Shown here: positions 53,356 to 61,576 of the stretch, piece by piece
Layout: each line of letters opens with the position of its first letter
Numbering within the stretch: position 1 is the first letter of the stretch
DNA from: Burkholderiaceae bacterium 16
GTDB lineage: Bacteria > Pseudomonadota > Gammaproteobacteria > Burkholderiales > Burkholderiaceae
Direction of reading: 5' to 3'
NCBI GenBank assembly: GCA_000955785.1
Contig: JYOD01000021.1
Location: 33,767-97,766, forward strand
Length of the DNA stretch: 64,000 bases
Notes under the pieces: model-generated
Database searches by the model: none
Told to the model about the DNA's origin: nothing
The model's input: only the letters and a program-made list of their open reading frames with translations
Program-made: the position numbers and the translations under genes

Positions 53356-54648
53356 TCAGGCCTGTGCCTGTGCCATTATCCAGCGGTCCAGCGCGGCACA
53401 CGCGAGCAGCAGCGCGCTGGTCACGAAGAATACCGAGCGCATGCCCACATGCACGCCGATCTGGCCACCGATCAGTGGGCCGATTACCTGGCCCGCGAAC
53501 TGGGCGGATTGCAGATAGCCGAGCATTTTGCCCGACTGGTTTTCCTCCACGGAATGGCGCACGAGCTTGGCGATGCTCGGCAGGAGTCCGGCCAGCGTCA
53601 TGCCCATCAGGCCGCGCAGGATGGCCAGCGTCCACCAGTTCTGCACGAAGGCTTGCGGGATCATGACGATTGCGGTGGCGATCAGGCAGCCGATAATCAC
53701 GTTCCACGCACCGACACGGTCCGCCAGCGCGCCAAGCTTCGGCGCGGTCAGCATGCTGCCGAAGGCCGAGCACGCCATCACGATCCCTGCCACCGTGGCG
53801 AGCCGCTCATGGGGGACATCGAGCTGGGCGATATAAACGGTGATGATCGGTTCGATCGACATGTTGGCCAGCAGCACCATCATTGCGGTCACCAGCAGCG
53901 CCGCGATCGCCATGCGGTTGATCTTGCGGATGGCCCCCGTCGTCTGTGCCGAGGTCGACGGGCGCTTGACGGCGCGCGAGAAGTCTTCCTTGATAAACAC
54001 GATCGTCAGCAATGCGGCTGCCGAAATTATCCCACCTGCAGCAAAGAATGCGCCGCGGATGCCGATCAGATTTGGCAGCAGGCCGCCGACCAGCGGACCG
54101 ATCAAGTTGCCGGCCAGCACGCCCGTCGACAGCACGCCCAACGCCCAGCCCGCGCGTTCCTTCGGCGCCTGGGTGCCGATCATCACCATCGCCGCCGATG
54201 CATAGCCGCCGACCAGACCCGCGACAAGGCGCAGGGCGACGAGTTCGTAGACGTTGTGAGCCAGGCCGATCATCGACATGACGATCGCCATGCCCACGGC
54301 GGCGCGGATAAGCATCGGCTTGCGGCCGAAGCGATCGGCCATGCGCCCCCAGATCGGCGCGGTCAGCCCGGTACCGAGGAACGTGACACCGAACGCCAGC
54401 CCCGACCACTGCACGATGTCAGCCGAGGACTTGACCCCCAGTTGCTCGACGTAGAGCGGCAGAAACGGCAGCAACATGCTCAGGCTGATCAGCGTCGTGA
54501 ACGAGCCGAAGACGCTGATGATCAGGTTCCGCTTCCAGTAGGAAGCATTGCGAGCGGCGTAACCGTCGGCTGTGTCAAGCGACGGCGGTGAGGGGAGGGT
54601 TGCGGCGGAGTCGTTGTTCATTGCGAGGGGACTACCAGAATGATTCAT
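53356..54648 (-). CDS. MFS drug transporter, DHA1/MdtG-like
   Basis: The 430-residue transporter has 12 helices, with motif A at MADRFGRKPMLIRAAVGMAI after helix 2, and VALRLVAGLVGGYASAAMVM in helix 4. The N-terminal 35 residues are hydrophilic. The ATG at 54648 has GAGGA nine bases upstream; the inner ATG at 54621 has none. Likely drug or metabolite efflux. It converges on the terminator after the acetamidase gene. Confidence 0.88.
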   Translation of the reverse strand: MNHSGSPLAMNNDSAATLPSPPSLDTADGYAARNASYWKRNLIISVFGSFTTLISLSMLLPFLPLYVEQLGVKSSADIVQWSGLAFGVTFLGTGLTAPIWGRMADRFGRKPMLIRAAVGMAIVMSMIGLAHNVYELVALRLVAGLVGGYASAAMVMIGTQAPKERAGWALGVLSTGVLAGNLIGPLVGGLLPNLIGIRGAFFAAGGIISAAALLTIVFIKEDFSRAVKRPSTSAQTTGAIRKINRMAIAALLVTAMMVLLANMSIEPIITVYIAQLDVPHERLATVAGIVMACSAFGSMLTAPKLGALADRVGAWNVIIGCLIATAIVMIPQAFVQNWWTLAILRGLMGMTLAGLLPSIAKLVRHSVEENQSGKMLGYLQSAQFAGQVIGPLIGGQIGVHVGMRSVFFVTSALLLACAALDRWIMAQAQA

Positions 54649-55112
54649 CAGGGAAAATCCTCGCAACGCTTGCGCGGATTTATAAACGGCCTAACGCGAT
54701 GCTGGGTTCTCCCGCAGTGCCCCGCACAGTGCTTGATGGCCGGCGCTCTGGCCACAGCTGCCCTGCGTTTCGGGCTGTCGGCTGTAAGGGCCGACGTGAC
54801 CGATGGATGCAAATTTAGGACAACCTGTCGCGCCGACGAATACCAGCGGAGCACAAACAGTTGTGCGTGGCAGGAACAGATCGGGTGGCGGTTATCGCCC
54901 GGCGGGACGGCATCGTCCAGGCGGTCAGCGAAGCGACCGTCGAAACGAAGGACGGCAATCTGCCAGAACATCCGGCGGGAAACCACGGTGTGTCCAGCCG
55001 GATCGCGGATCGACGGCGAAGACTTCAAGGCAGGCAAGCCGGCCCGAGCGGATGCGTGGCGCGTGCGACGCGCGCCACGCGTTCCGCCACCAGATACCCG
55101 CGACCGGATACT
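54649..55112. other. Intergenic stretch without a recognised gene
   Basis: No gene I can name was found here. Frames on both strands are short and overlap; one plus-strand frame reads VAGTDRVAVIARRDGIVQAV, faintly like a LysR tail, but nothing around it supports that. It may be decayed DNA between the MFS gene and the RidA remnant. Confidence 0.35.
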
Positions 55113-55475
55113 TCAGGCGGGCCGGACCTGGGCGATCACCGTGAGAATCACGGCTGCGTTGCCCGGCTGCTGAAAATGGGAATATGCGGCCCGTGCATGG
55201 CCCGCCTTTTCCCCAAGGACGTCGGCGAACAGATCGGACGCGCCGTCCACCACCGCCGGCTGCTGCAACCAGCCCTCGGCGCTGGTCACATGGCCTTCCA
55301 GCCGGACGATATGGTCCAGGCGCTCGAAGCCACCGAGATGCGCGTGAATCTGCGCCAGTACGTTGAGCGCGGCAAGCTCGGCGGCGCGCTGGCCTTCCTC
55401 GAGGGTCAGATCCTTGCCGACCTGGCCCTGCCAGACCACCTCGCCATCGGCCAGCGGTAGCTGCCCGTGGCGCGC
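55113..55475 (-). pseudogene. RidA-like protein, 5' truncated
   Basis: The frame encodes QLPLADGEVVWQGQVGKDLT, LEEGQRAAELAALNVLAQIH, LDHIVRLEGHVTSAEGWLQQ and ASDLFADVLGEKAGHARAAY, the body of a RidA-family protein. The first 30 or so residues are missing. Upstream the frame meets the stop codon of the redoxin gene, in phase, with no gap, so the redoxin gene has joined onto the truncated gene. A GTG at 55439 could start a shortened product. Probably inactive. Confidence 0.7.
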
Positions 55476-56009
55476 TTACTTTCGTTCGGCAAGCAGCTTC
55501 TGGATAACGGCTTCCGTTTCTTCGTACTGCCCTTCGCCCAAATGTTTGTAGACAATTTTGCCGCTGGCATCGATCAGGTAGACCGCCGGCCAGTACTGGT
55601 TTGAAAAGGCGTTCCAGGTTGCGTAGCTGTTGTCCTGCGCAACCGGGTAGCGTATGCCAAACCGCTTGATCGCCGCCTTGACGTTATCGGTCGATTTCTC
55701 GAACGGAAATTCCGGCGTGTGCACTCCGACAACGACCAGGCCCTGATCCTTGTACTTGTCGTACCACTGTTTGACATATGGGAGCGTATTGATGCAGTTG
55801 ATGCACGTATACGTCCAGAAGTCGACCAAAACCACCTTGCCCTGCAGCGAGGACATGGTGAGCGGGGGCGAATTGAGCCATTGGTCGACACCGGCAAATT
55901 CGGGCGCCTTGCCGTAGTTGCCCACGGATGGCGTCGTCGTGGCGGTATAGACCGTGGTGGCGGCAAGCAGGGCAGCGGCTGCAATGCCGATGCGGGTGGT
56001 CAAGCGCAT
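55476..56009 (-). CDS. Exported thioredoxin-like redoxin (TlpA/DipZ C-domain type)
   Basis: This 177-residue protein has an N-terminal signal or anchor (about 5-24, IGIAAAALLAATTVYTATTT) and a thioredoxin fold with VVLVDFWTYTCINCINTLPY. The CINC active site (Cys69, Cys72) is the DipZ/TlpA type. VVGVHTPEFPFEKSTDNVKA and QYWPAVYLIDASGKIVYKHL follow. It would reduce or oxidise periplasmic thiols. Its promoter at 56075-56167 shares the architecture of the two repeat-protein promoters. The truncated RidA gene follows at its 3' end. Confidence 0.9.
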   Translation of the reverse strand: MRLTTRIGIAAAALLAATTVYTATTTPSVGNYGKAPEFAGVDQWLNSPPLTMSSLQGKVVLVDFWTYTCINCINTLPYVKQWYDKYKDQGLVVVGVHTPEFPFEKSTDNVKAAIKRFGIRYPVAQDNSYATWNAFSNQYWPAVYLIDASGKIVYKHLGEGQYEETEAVIQKLLAERK

Positions 56010-56074
56010 GGTTCAGACTCCGTATTGGGGCAAAGTGCGGAAACCGGTCATACTCGAACCGTTCCGATGACGGC

Positions 56075-56167
56075 ATTTGAGTCCTGGGGCGTATCGGGGC
56101 TGTGTCCGGAAGCCGGGGGAAATGCAAAGAATCCTGTACGGAGTGCCGTCAGATACATAACGATACA
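56075..56167 (-). promoter_or_regulatory. Shared-architecture promoter, copy 2 (before redoxin)
   Basis: On the minus strand: TGTATC at 56167-56162 and 56157-56152, GATAC starting at 56095 and TCAAAT at 56080-56075. Offsets from the first element are 10, 72 and 87, as in the other two copies. The element expected at offset 29 is degenerate here. The response-regulator gene starts 78 bases away on the other side. Confidence 0.65.
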
Positions 56168-56244
56168 AAGGATGTCCGGAGGCGTTACACAATGCGTACC
56201 AAATGCAAATGCACCGATGCCGTGCGCATCGAAGGGAGCCAGCA

Positions 56245-56984
56245 ATGAATCGGCCTGACCATATTCTTATTGTGGACGACGACCGGGAAATCCGCGAACT
56301 GGTGGCCACGTATCTCGACCGCAATGAAATGCGCGTGACGCTTGCGGCAAATGGCCGTGAAATGCGCTCGGCGCTCTAAAAGGGTTCGGTCGACCTGGTG
56401 GTACTTGACCTGATGCTGCCGGGCGAGGACGGCCTTGCGCTGTGTCGCGACCTGCGAGCGGGCCCGCACAAGAACACCCCGGTGCTGATGCTGACGGCCC
56501 GCAATGAAGAGGCCGACCGCATCCTTGGGCTGAGATGGGCGCCGACGACTATCTCGTCAAGCCGTTTGCCGCACGCGAACTGCTGGCGCGGATCCGCTCC
56601 GTGCTGCGACGCACGCGCATGCTGCCGCCCAACCTGCAGGTCACCGAGGCGGCCACGGTGCTGGCGTTCGGCGACTGGCGCCTGGACACGACCGCCCGCC
56701 ATTTGCTCGACGAGAACGATGTGATGGTGGCGCTCAGCGGGGCAGAGTACCGGCTGCTACGTGTCTTCCTAGACAATCCCCAGCGCGTGCTGAGCCGCGA
56801 TCAGCTCCTGAATCTCACGCAGGGGCGCGACGCCGATCTCTACGACCGCTCGATCGACCTGATGGTCAGCCGACTGCGCCAGCGCCTGCGCGACGATGCA
56901 CGCGAAGCGCGCTATATCAAGACGGTACGTAACGGCGGCTATGTTTTCTCGGCGACGGTCGAGGTGCGTGAGGAGCGGACATGA
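56245..56984 (+). pseudogene. OmpR-family response regulator, stop codon and frameshift
   Basis: The receiver domain starts MNRPDHILIVDDDREIRELV. Codon 45 is TAA (56377-56379), where an aligned homologue would have Glu. The same frame continues [20 protein letters not shown] with the phospho-acceptor Asp. One G is missing at about 56532, and the next frame picks up with [20 protein letters not shown] and the winged-helix output domain (DRSIDLMVSRLRQRLRDD, then VRNGGYVFSA). A substitution plus an indel points to real decay. The kinase gene overlaps by four bases and is intact. Confidence 0.88.
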
Positions 56985-58309
56985 GTCGTCCCGAAGCACT
57001 GCGGGCCTGGCCGCGCACATTGTTTGCCCGGTTGATGGTGATCCTGCTGGTCGGGCTGGCCCTGGCCCAGGGGCTGTCTTTCGCATTGGTCGTCATGGAA
57101 CGGTCGGATGCGGCCGATCGCCTGATGCTGATGAATCTGGAACAGGATGTGGCCAGCTCCATCTCGATCCTCGACATGAGGCCGGCCGACAAGCGCGCGG
57201 GCTGGCTGGGAAAACTGGATCGCAAGAACTACAGCTACCAGCTCGATGCCGGGGTGCGTAGCGATGAGCCGCCTCGTGAAGAGCTTTCGCGGCATGCGGT
57301 GGCGACCATTGCCGAAGCGCTGCAGGGACGCTTTGAAGTGCAGGGCAACGCAATACCGGGGCCCAACGAGCACTTCCAGGTGCACCTGCGTCTCAGCGAT
57401 GGCAGCCCGCTCACCATCGATATCCATCCGGCGCCCAAGCCGCTGTCAACCTGGCTGCCGGTGCTGCTGTGCGTTCAGCTGATATTGCTGGGTGTTTGCG
57501 CCTGGGTTGCGGTGCGCGTTGTGACGCGGCCATTGAAGCAGCTTGCCGCTGCGGCCGAGAATCTCGGGCCGGATCTCAAGGCCGATCAGGTTCCCGAATC
57601 GGGCCCCGTCGAGGTGGCGCATGCGGCCGCCGCCTTCAACGCGATGCAACGGCGTATCGCGGGCTATCTGTCGGAACGGGTACAGATCCTCGCCGCAATC
57701 TCGCACGACCTGCAGACACCAATCACGCGCATGCGACTGCGCCTGGACCTGATGGAGTCGTCGGAGACGCAGGAGCGCTTCCTTCACGATCTGCGCGAAA
57801 TGGAGCACCTGGTTCGCGAAGGGGTCACTTACGCGCGCACGCTGCACGGCAGTGCCGAAACGCCGGTGCGTGTCGATGTCGACGCGTTTCTGGACAGCCT
57901 GGCCTTCGATTATCGCGATGGCGGGGTCGACGGCAAGGCCGGCGCGCCGATCCAGACTCGACCGCAGGCGCTGCGCCGTATTCTGACCAACCTGATCGAC
58001 AACGCGCTCAAGTTCGGCAACGAGGTACGCGTGGCCGTCTCGCATGAAGCCGACGGCAACCTGGCGATTGCCGTGCAGGACCGGGGGCCGGGAATTCCCG
58101 AAGCCGCACTGGAGCGGGTCATGCAGCCGTTCTATCGCGTCGAGACATCACGCAACCGTGGCACCGGCGGCACCGGGCTGGGCCTGGCGATCGCCCAGCA
58201 ACTGGCGCGTGCCATGGGCGGCCAGCTGATACTTGCCAATCGCGAGGGTGGCGGCTTGCAGGTGACGCTGACGCTGCCGGTCACGGTGCAGCCTGCTGTC
58301 GCGCATTGA
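56981..58309 (+). CDS. Sensor histidine kinase, EnvZ/OmpR-type
   Basis: The 442-residue kinase has two membrane helices (about 10-33, LFARLMVILLVGLALAQGLS; and about 150-175, VLLCVQLILLGVCAWVAVRV) around a periplasmic sensor region of about 115 residues. A HAMP segment, the HisKA site AAISHDLQTPITRMRLRLDL (His about 242) and an ATPase domain with LIDNALKFGN, DRGPGIP and GTGGTGLGLAIAQQLA follow. It overlaps the broken response-regulator gene, so the cognate partner may be lost. The signal is unknown; the neighbours suggest periplasmic redox or metal stress. Confidence 0.93.
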   Translation: MSRPEALRAWPRTLFARLMVILLVGLALAQGLSFALVVMERSDAADRLMLMNLEQDVASSISILDMRPADKRAGWLGKLDRKNYSYQLDAGVRSDEPPREELSRHAVATIAEALQGRFEVQGNAIPGPNEHFQVHLRLSDGSPLTIDIHPAPKPLSTWLPVLLCVQLILLGVCAWVAVRVVTRPLKQLAAAAENLGPDLKADQVPESGPVEVAHAAAAFNAMQRRIAGYLSERVQILAAISHDLQTPITRMRLRLDLMESSETQERFLHDLREMEHLVREGVTYARTLHGSAETPVRVDVDAFLDSLAFDYRDGGVDGKAGAPIQTRPQALRRILTNLIDNALKFGNEVRVAVSHEADGNLAIAVQDRGPGIPEAALERVMQPFYRVETSRNRGTGGTGLGLAIAQQLARAMGGQLILANREGGGLQVTLTLPVTVQPAVAH

Positions 58310-58343
58310 TGTGGTGTGGCGTTCGCCACATCGTCCCCTGTTT

Positions 58344-58436
58344 TGTATTCCTCTGTATCAGACCGAAGCGGTGATACGCACGCTGAAGAATCTGCGTGCG
58401 AGTCGCTACAGCACTGATACATCAATCTTCTTAAAT
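58344..58436 (+). promoter_or_regulatory. Shared-architecture promoter, copy 3 (before repeat protein 2)
   Basis: TGTATT-N4-TGTATC at 58344-58359, GATAC at 58373, GATACATC at 58416 and TTAAAT at 58431-58436. The offsets 10, 29, 72 and 87 equal those of copy 1 exactly. The intervening bases differ, so this is conserved function and not a recent duplication of the whole segment. Confidence 0.7.
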
Positions 58437-58532
58437 GCTCTCCATACGCAGCCGGCACCCAGATGCGGTGCCAGCAGGCGAAGACAGTTTCGGCCGCTCA
58501 GTCCGTCGGCCTGATAACCCTGGAGAACCATC

Positions 58533-58889
58533 ATGAACTTCCTTAACTCGGTCAATACCGGAAAGCTGGCGCGACGCCTGGTCGCTGTCGTGGCACTCGC
58601 GGGCGCAGCAGGCGCCATGCACGCCGCGCATGCCGCGGATTTCACCCTGGATGCCGGCCATGGCGTCGCCGCCGCGGCAGCACGTGCCGATCGTGATCCG
58701 TATCTGGATGGCGCACGCATTGGCGATCGCGATCCCTATACCGATGGCGCCTTTGTGCGTGAGCGCGCCGAACAGAAGATTGCTGCCGCCAACATCCGCG
58801 AGCGCGATCCGTACACCGACGGCGCGCGCATCAGCAACCGTGACGGCTACACCCCCGATGCATCGCACTCCGACTCGGCAACCGCCTGA
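58533..58889 (+). CDS. Small secreted [14 protein letters not shown] protein 2
   Basis: A 118-residue protein with a signal peptide (cleavage expected near AHA34) and repeats DPYLDGAR at 55, DPYTDGAF at 67, DPYTDGAR at 92 and a degenerate DGYTPDAS at 104. The spacing is looser than in protein 1 and the spacers are charged. No cysteine is present. TGGAGAA precedes the ATG. It shares its promoter design with protein 1 and leads into the ohr gene 35 bases later. Function unknown; the acidic Tyr repeats might bind metal ions. Confidence 0.85.
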   Translation: MNFLNSVNTGKLARRLVAVVALAGAAGAMHAAHAADFTLDAGHGVAAAAARADRDPYLDGARIGDRDPYTDGAFVRERAEQKIAAANIRERDPYTDGARISNRDGYTPDASHSDSATA

Positions 58890-58924
58890 GCCGGCCAATC
58901 CAGACCAATGACAAGGAGTCAATC

Positions 58925-59341
58925 ATGAGCAAGATCGAAAAGGTTCTGTACACCGGCAAGACCCACACCACCGGCGGCCGTGACGGCGCGTCACGCAGCG
59001 ACGACGGCCGTCTGGACATCAAGCTCACGCCGCCGGGCGGCACGGGTGGCGGTACCAACCCCGAGCAACTGTTCGCGGCGGGCTGGTCGGCCTGCTTTAT
59101 CGGCGCGCTGGGCAAGGCCGCCCAGGCCCGCAAGCTCACGCTGCCGGCTGGCGTGGCGGTCGACGCGGAAGTGGATCTCGGCACCGCCGGAGACGCCTAC
59201 TTCCTGCAGGCTCGCCTCAATGTGAGCCTGCCCGGTTTCGATCGCGAAACCGCGCTGTCGCTGGCACACGATGCGCATCAGCGCTGCCCGTACTCGAAGG
59301 CTACGCGCGGCAATATCGATGTCGTGATCGACGTGGCTTAA
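58925..59341 (+). CDS. ohr: Organic hydroperoxide resistance protein (Ohr, OsmC family)
   Basis: The 138-residue protein is a thiol peroxidase of the Ohr group. It shows VLYTGKTHTTGGRDGASRSD, the GTNPEQLFAAGWSACFIGAL segment with the peroxidatic Cys, and DAHQRCPYSKATRGNIDVVI with the resolving Cys. Ohr reduces organic hydroperoxides using lipoylated proteins. It lies behind repeat protein 2 and is probably co-transcribed from the shared-architecture promoter. No OhrR gene is visible nearby. Confidence 0.95.
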   Translation: MSKIEKVLYTGKTHTTGGRDGASRSDDGRLDIKLTPPGGTGGGTNPEQLFAAGWSACFIGALGKAAQARKLTLPAGVAVDAEVDLGTAGDAYFLQARLNVSLPGFDRETALSLAHDAHQRCPYSKATRGNIDVVIDVA

Positions 59342-59477
59342 GAGGGTAGGGCCTGCCCGCTGCGCGGGCAGGCCGGCGATCTGTTACATCGCCAATCAAC
59401 TGAAGTTCCAGTCCGGAGATTTTTCGTTCCGTGCATTGACCATACATTGGTAGCACTGCAACTGACTGGAAACCGAG

Positions 59478-60128
59478 ATGGAACTGATTTACGTTGGCGA
59501 CCCGATGTGCTCCTGGTGCTATGGATTTGGCAAGGAGCTGGACCTGCTTGTATCGCGCTTCCCGCACCTGGATCTCCGGATCGTGGTGGGTGGCCTGCGG
59601 GCCGGCGCTACCGATGTTCTCGACGATGCCGGCAAGCAGTTTCGACTGCAGCATTGGGCACGCGTCGAGCAAATGAGCGGGCTACCGTTCAACCGGCAAG
59701 GCCTGCTGGATCGCAAGGGTTTTGTCTATGACACGGAGCCGATCTGCCGGGCTATTGTTGCCGCGCGCAGTCTGGCACCCGAGGCGACCATCCTGGCGGT
59801 GTTCCGTGCCCTGCAGCATGCGTTCTATGTGGAAGCACTGGACACCACGGACGGCATGGTGTTGGCCGATGCGGTAGCGCGTGCGCTGAAGCGCCAGGGT
59901 ATCGGACTGGCTGCCGAGCAGATTCTCGGCAAGTGGAGCAGTGCCGCGATCATCGCCGAAACGCAGGCCGATTTCGCACTGGCACGCTCATGGAATATCT
60001 CAAGCTTTCCGGTACTCGCGCTGCGTGTGGGCAATGAACTGCATGCACTGACCACGGGATACACGACGGTGGACATGCTTGAACGCAGGCTTTCGGTGTT
60101 GCTGGAAAGCGCAGAGACGCAGGGCTGA
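59478..60128 (+). CDS. DsbA-family thiol oxidoreductase, cytoplasmic
   Basis: A 216-residue protein with a DsbA-like thioredoxin fold. The active site CSWC is at residues 11-14 (VGDPMCSWCYGFG). Long helical insertion and the cis-Pro region ISSFPVLAL, near 175, follow. It has no signal peptide, so it acts in the cytoplasm, like FrnE-type DsbA proteins linked to oxidative-stress tolerance. It follows ohr on the same strand after 136 bases. Confidence 0.9.
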   Translation: MELIYVGDPMCSWCYGFGKELDLLVSRFPHLDLRIVVGGLRAGATDVLDDAGKQFRLQHWARVEQMSGLPFNRQGLLDRKGFVYDTEPICRAIVAARSLAPEATILAVFRALQHAFYVEALDTTDGMVLADAVARALKRQGIGLAAEQILGKWSSAAIIAETQADFALARSWNISSFPVLALRVGNELHALTTGYTTVDMLERRLSVLLESAETQG

Positions 60129-60145
60129 GGCATCTTTGCTTTTCT

Positions 60146-60267
60146 CCCCTCTCCCATGCAATGGGAGAGGGGGCGGGGGAGAGGGCATCGAGGTTCAAAT
60201 CGGGACAATCGCTGGTTGAGGCGCCGGCCCTCTCCCCCAACCCCTCTCCCGCCGGGCGGGAGAGGGG
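60146..60267. repeat. Paired REP-like palindromes
   Basis: Two units in opposite orientation. The first (60146-60186) has arms CCCCTCTCCCAT and ATGGGAGAGGGG. The second (60227-60267) contains CCCTCTCCCC and CCCCTCTCCCGCC-GGGCGGGAGAGGGG. A third copy is at 63951. Dispersed repeats of this type are common between genes in Burkholderiales; here they separate convergent genes and may act as terminators. Confidence 0.75.
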
Positions 60268-60282
60268 ATAAAGCTGACAATG

Positions 60283-60747
60283 TCAGGCCACTTCTACGCA
60301 GATTTCGATTTCGACGCACGCGCCGAGCGGAATCTGCGCGACACCGAAGGCGGATCGTGCATGCTTGCCGGCATCGCCGAACACGTCGACGAACAGCTCC
60401 GATGCGCCGTTGGTGACCAGATGCTGTTCGGTGTAGTCGGAGGTGGAGTTGACCAGGCTCAAGACCTTGACGATGCGCTTGACGCGGTTCAGATCGCCGG
60501 TATGCGCCTGCAGCGTCGACAACAGGTCAATGGCAACCGCGCGGGCCGCGGCGCGACCTTCGTCGGTCGACATCGTGGCGCCGAGCTTGCCCACCCAGAC
60601 GCTGCCATTCTTCTTGGCGATATGGCCCGAGAGATAGACGAGGTTGCCGCTTTGGGCGCTCATTACATAGGCGGCCGCCGGCGCGCCGGCAGGGGACAGC
60701 GCGATATCGAGCGCCTTTAGTCTTTCGTTGATATCGTTTGAATGCAT
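60283..60747 (-). CDS. RidA/YjgF-family protein
   Basis: The 154-residue protein starts MHSNDINERLKALDIALSPA and has the RidA subgroup body NLVYLSGHIAKKNGSVWVGK, VKRIVKVLSLVNSTSDYTEQ, ASELFVDVFGDAGKHARSAF and GACVEIEICVEV, including the Arg and Glu of the active pocket. It resembles the truncated copy at 55113-55475, which may have been a paralogue. A long frame upstream was rejected in favour of the ATG at 60747. It is the last gene of the creatininase unit. Confidence 0.88.
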   Translation of the reverse strand: MHSNDINERLKALDIALSPAGAPAAAYVMSAQSGNLVYLSGHIAKKNGSVWVGKLGATMSTDEGRAAARAVAIDLLSTLQAHTGDLNRVKRIVKVLSLVNSTSDYTEQHLVTNGASELFVDVFGDAGKHARSAFGVAQIPLGACVEIEICVEVA

Positions 60748-60803
60748 GATGCTTGTCGATGATGGATGAAATAGTTGGCGCCGCGAGGCGCTAGCGCGTC
60801 CAC

Positions 60804-61553
60804 TCAGGCGGGCATGGGTTCCTGGCTGAAGGCTTCCAGTTCGCGTACCAGGCTGCGCGCGGCCAGTTCCACCAGTGCGCGGCCCTTTTCGCGTGTGGCC
60901 AGACCAGGATCGGAGCCAATGCGCCCATCCGGGAAGCGGGCGCGGAAGTCGAGGGCTTCGCGGATCGGACCGGTCGGGGCGATCGGCGGCGCGTAGTCGG
61001 CCGACTTGATCGAGTCGGGGAATGCCCACTGCGTGATCGCGATCTCGGACGGCGTGGCATGCGCGCCGTGGCCGGTCGGGAATTGGTCGCGCGCCAGTTC
61101 GCCCACGCCTTCGAGATCCCACCAGTTGCTGAGCTTCAGCGCAAAGCCGGCGCGACGGCGGGCGAAGCTGGCCTCGGCATACAACTCCGAGAACGCGGCA
61201 TCGATCGAGGAGACATTGCCGCCGTGACCGTTCAGGAACAGGATCTTCTCGAAGCCATGTCCTGCCAGCGAGCGGGTCCAGTCGCCGATCGCGGCGATGA
61301 ACGTGGATGGGCGCAGCGAGATCGTGCCGGGAAAGCCGAGGTGATGCTGGGCCATGCCGATGCTGAACGTCGGCCCCACGAGAATATCGGCGGATTTTTC
61401 TGCTTCACGCGCGATGATCTCGGGGCACAGCCAGTCAGTACCGAGCAGACCCGTGGGGCCGTGTTGCTCATTGGATCCGATCGGCACGACGATCGTGCGG
61501 CTGCGCTTGAGGTACTGCTCGATCTCAGACCAGGTGGAGAGATGTAAAAGCAT
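60804..61553 (-). CDS. Creatininase-family amidohydrolase
   Basis: A 249-residue metal-dependent amidase. IVVPIGSNEQHGPTGLLGTD carries the Glu-x-His metal pair, FLNGHGGNVSSIDAAF the second His region, and FPTGHGAHATPSEIAI the third. The family hydrolyses creatinine, formylaminopyrimidine or mycofactocin-type substrates. Its place between an MFS permease and RidA suggests uptake and hydrolysis of a small cyclic amide. RidA would then handle an enamine product. Confidence 0.9.
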   Translation of the reverse strand: MLLHLSTWSEIEQYLKRSRTIVVPIGSNEQHGPTGLLGTDWLCPEIIAREAEKSADILVGPTFSIGMAQHHLGFPGTISLRPSTFIAAIGDWTRSLAGHGFEKILFLNGHGGNVSSIDAAFSELYAEASFARRRAGFALKLSNWWDLEGVGELARDQFPTGHGAHATPSEIAITQWAFPDSIKSADYAPPIAPTGPIREALDFRARFPDGRIGSDPGLATREKGRALVELAARSLVRELEAFSQEPMPA

Positions 61554-61576
61554 GACAACTCCTTGTTGCTTCCTTG

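Noticed and set aside
54861..54980. LysR-like tail in a plus-strand frame
   Set aside because: Only about 15 residues resemble a LysR effector end and nothing on either side continues the family.
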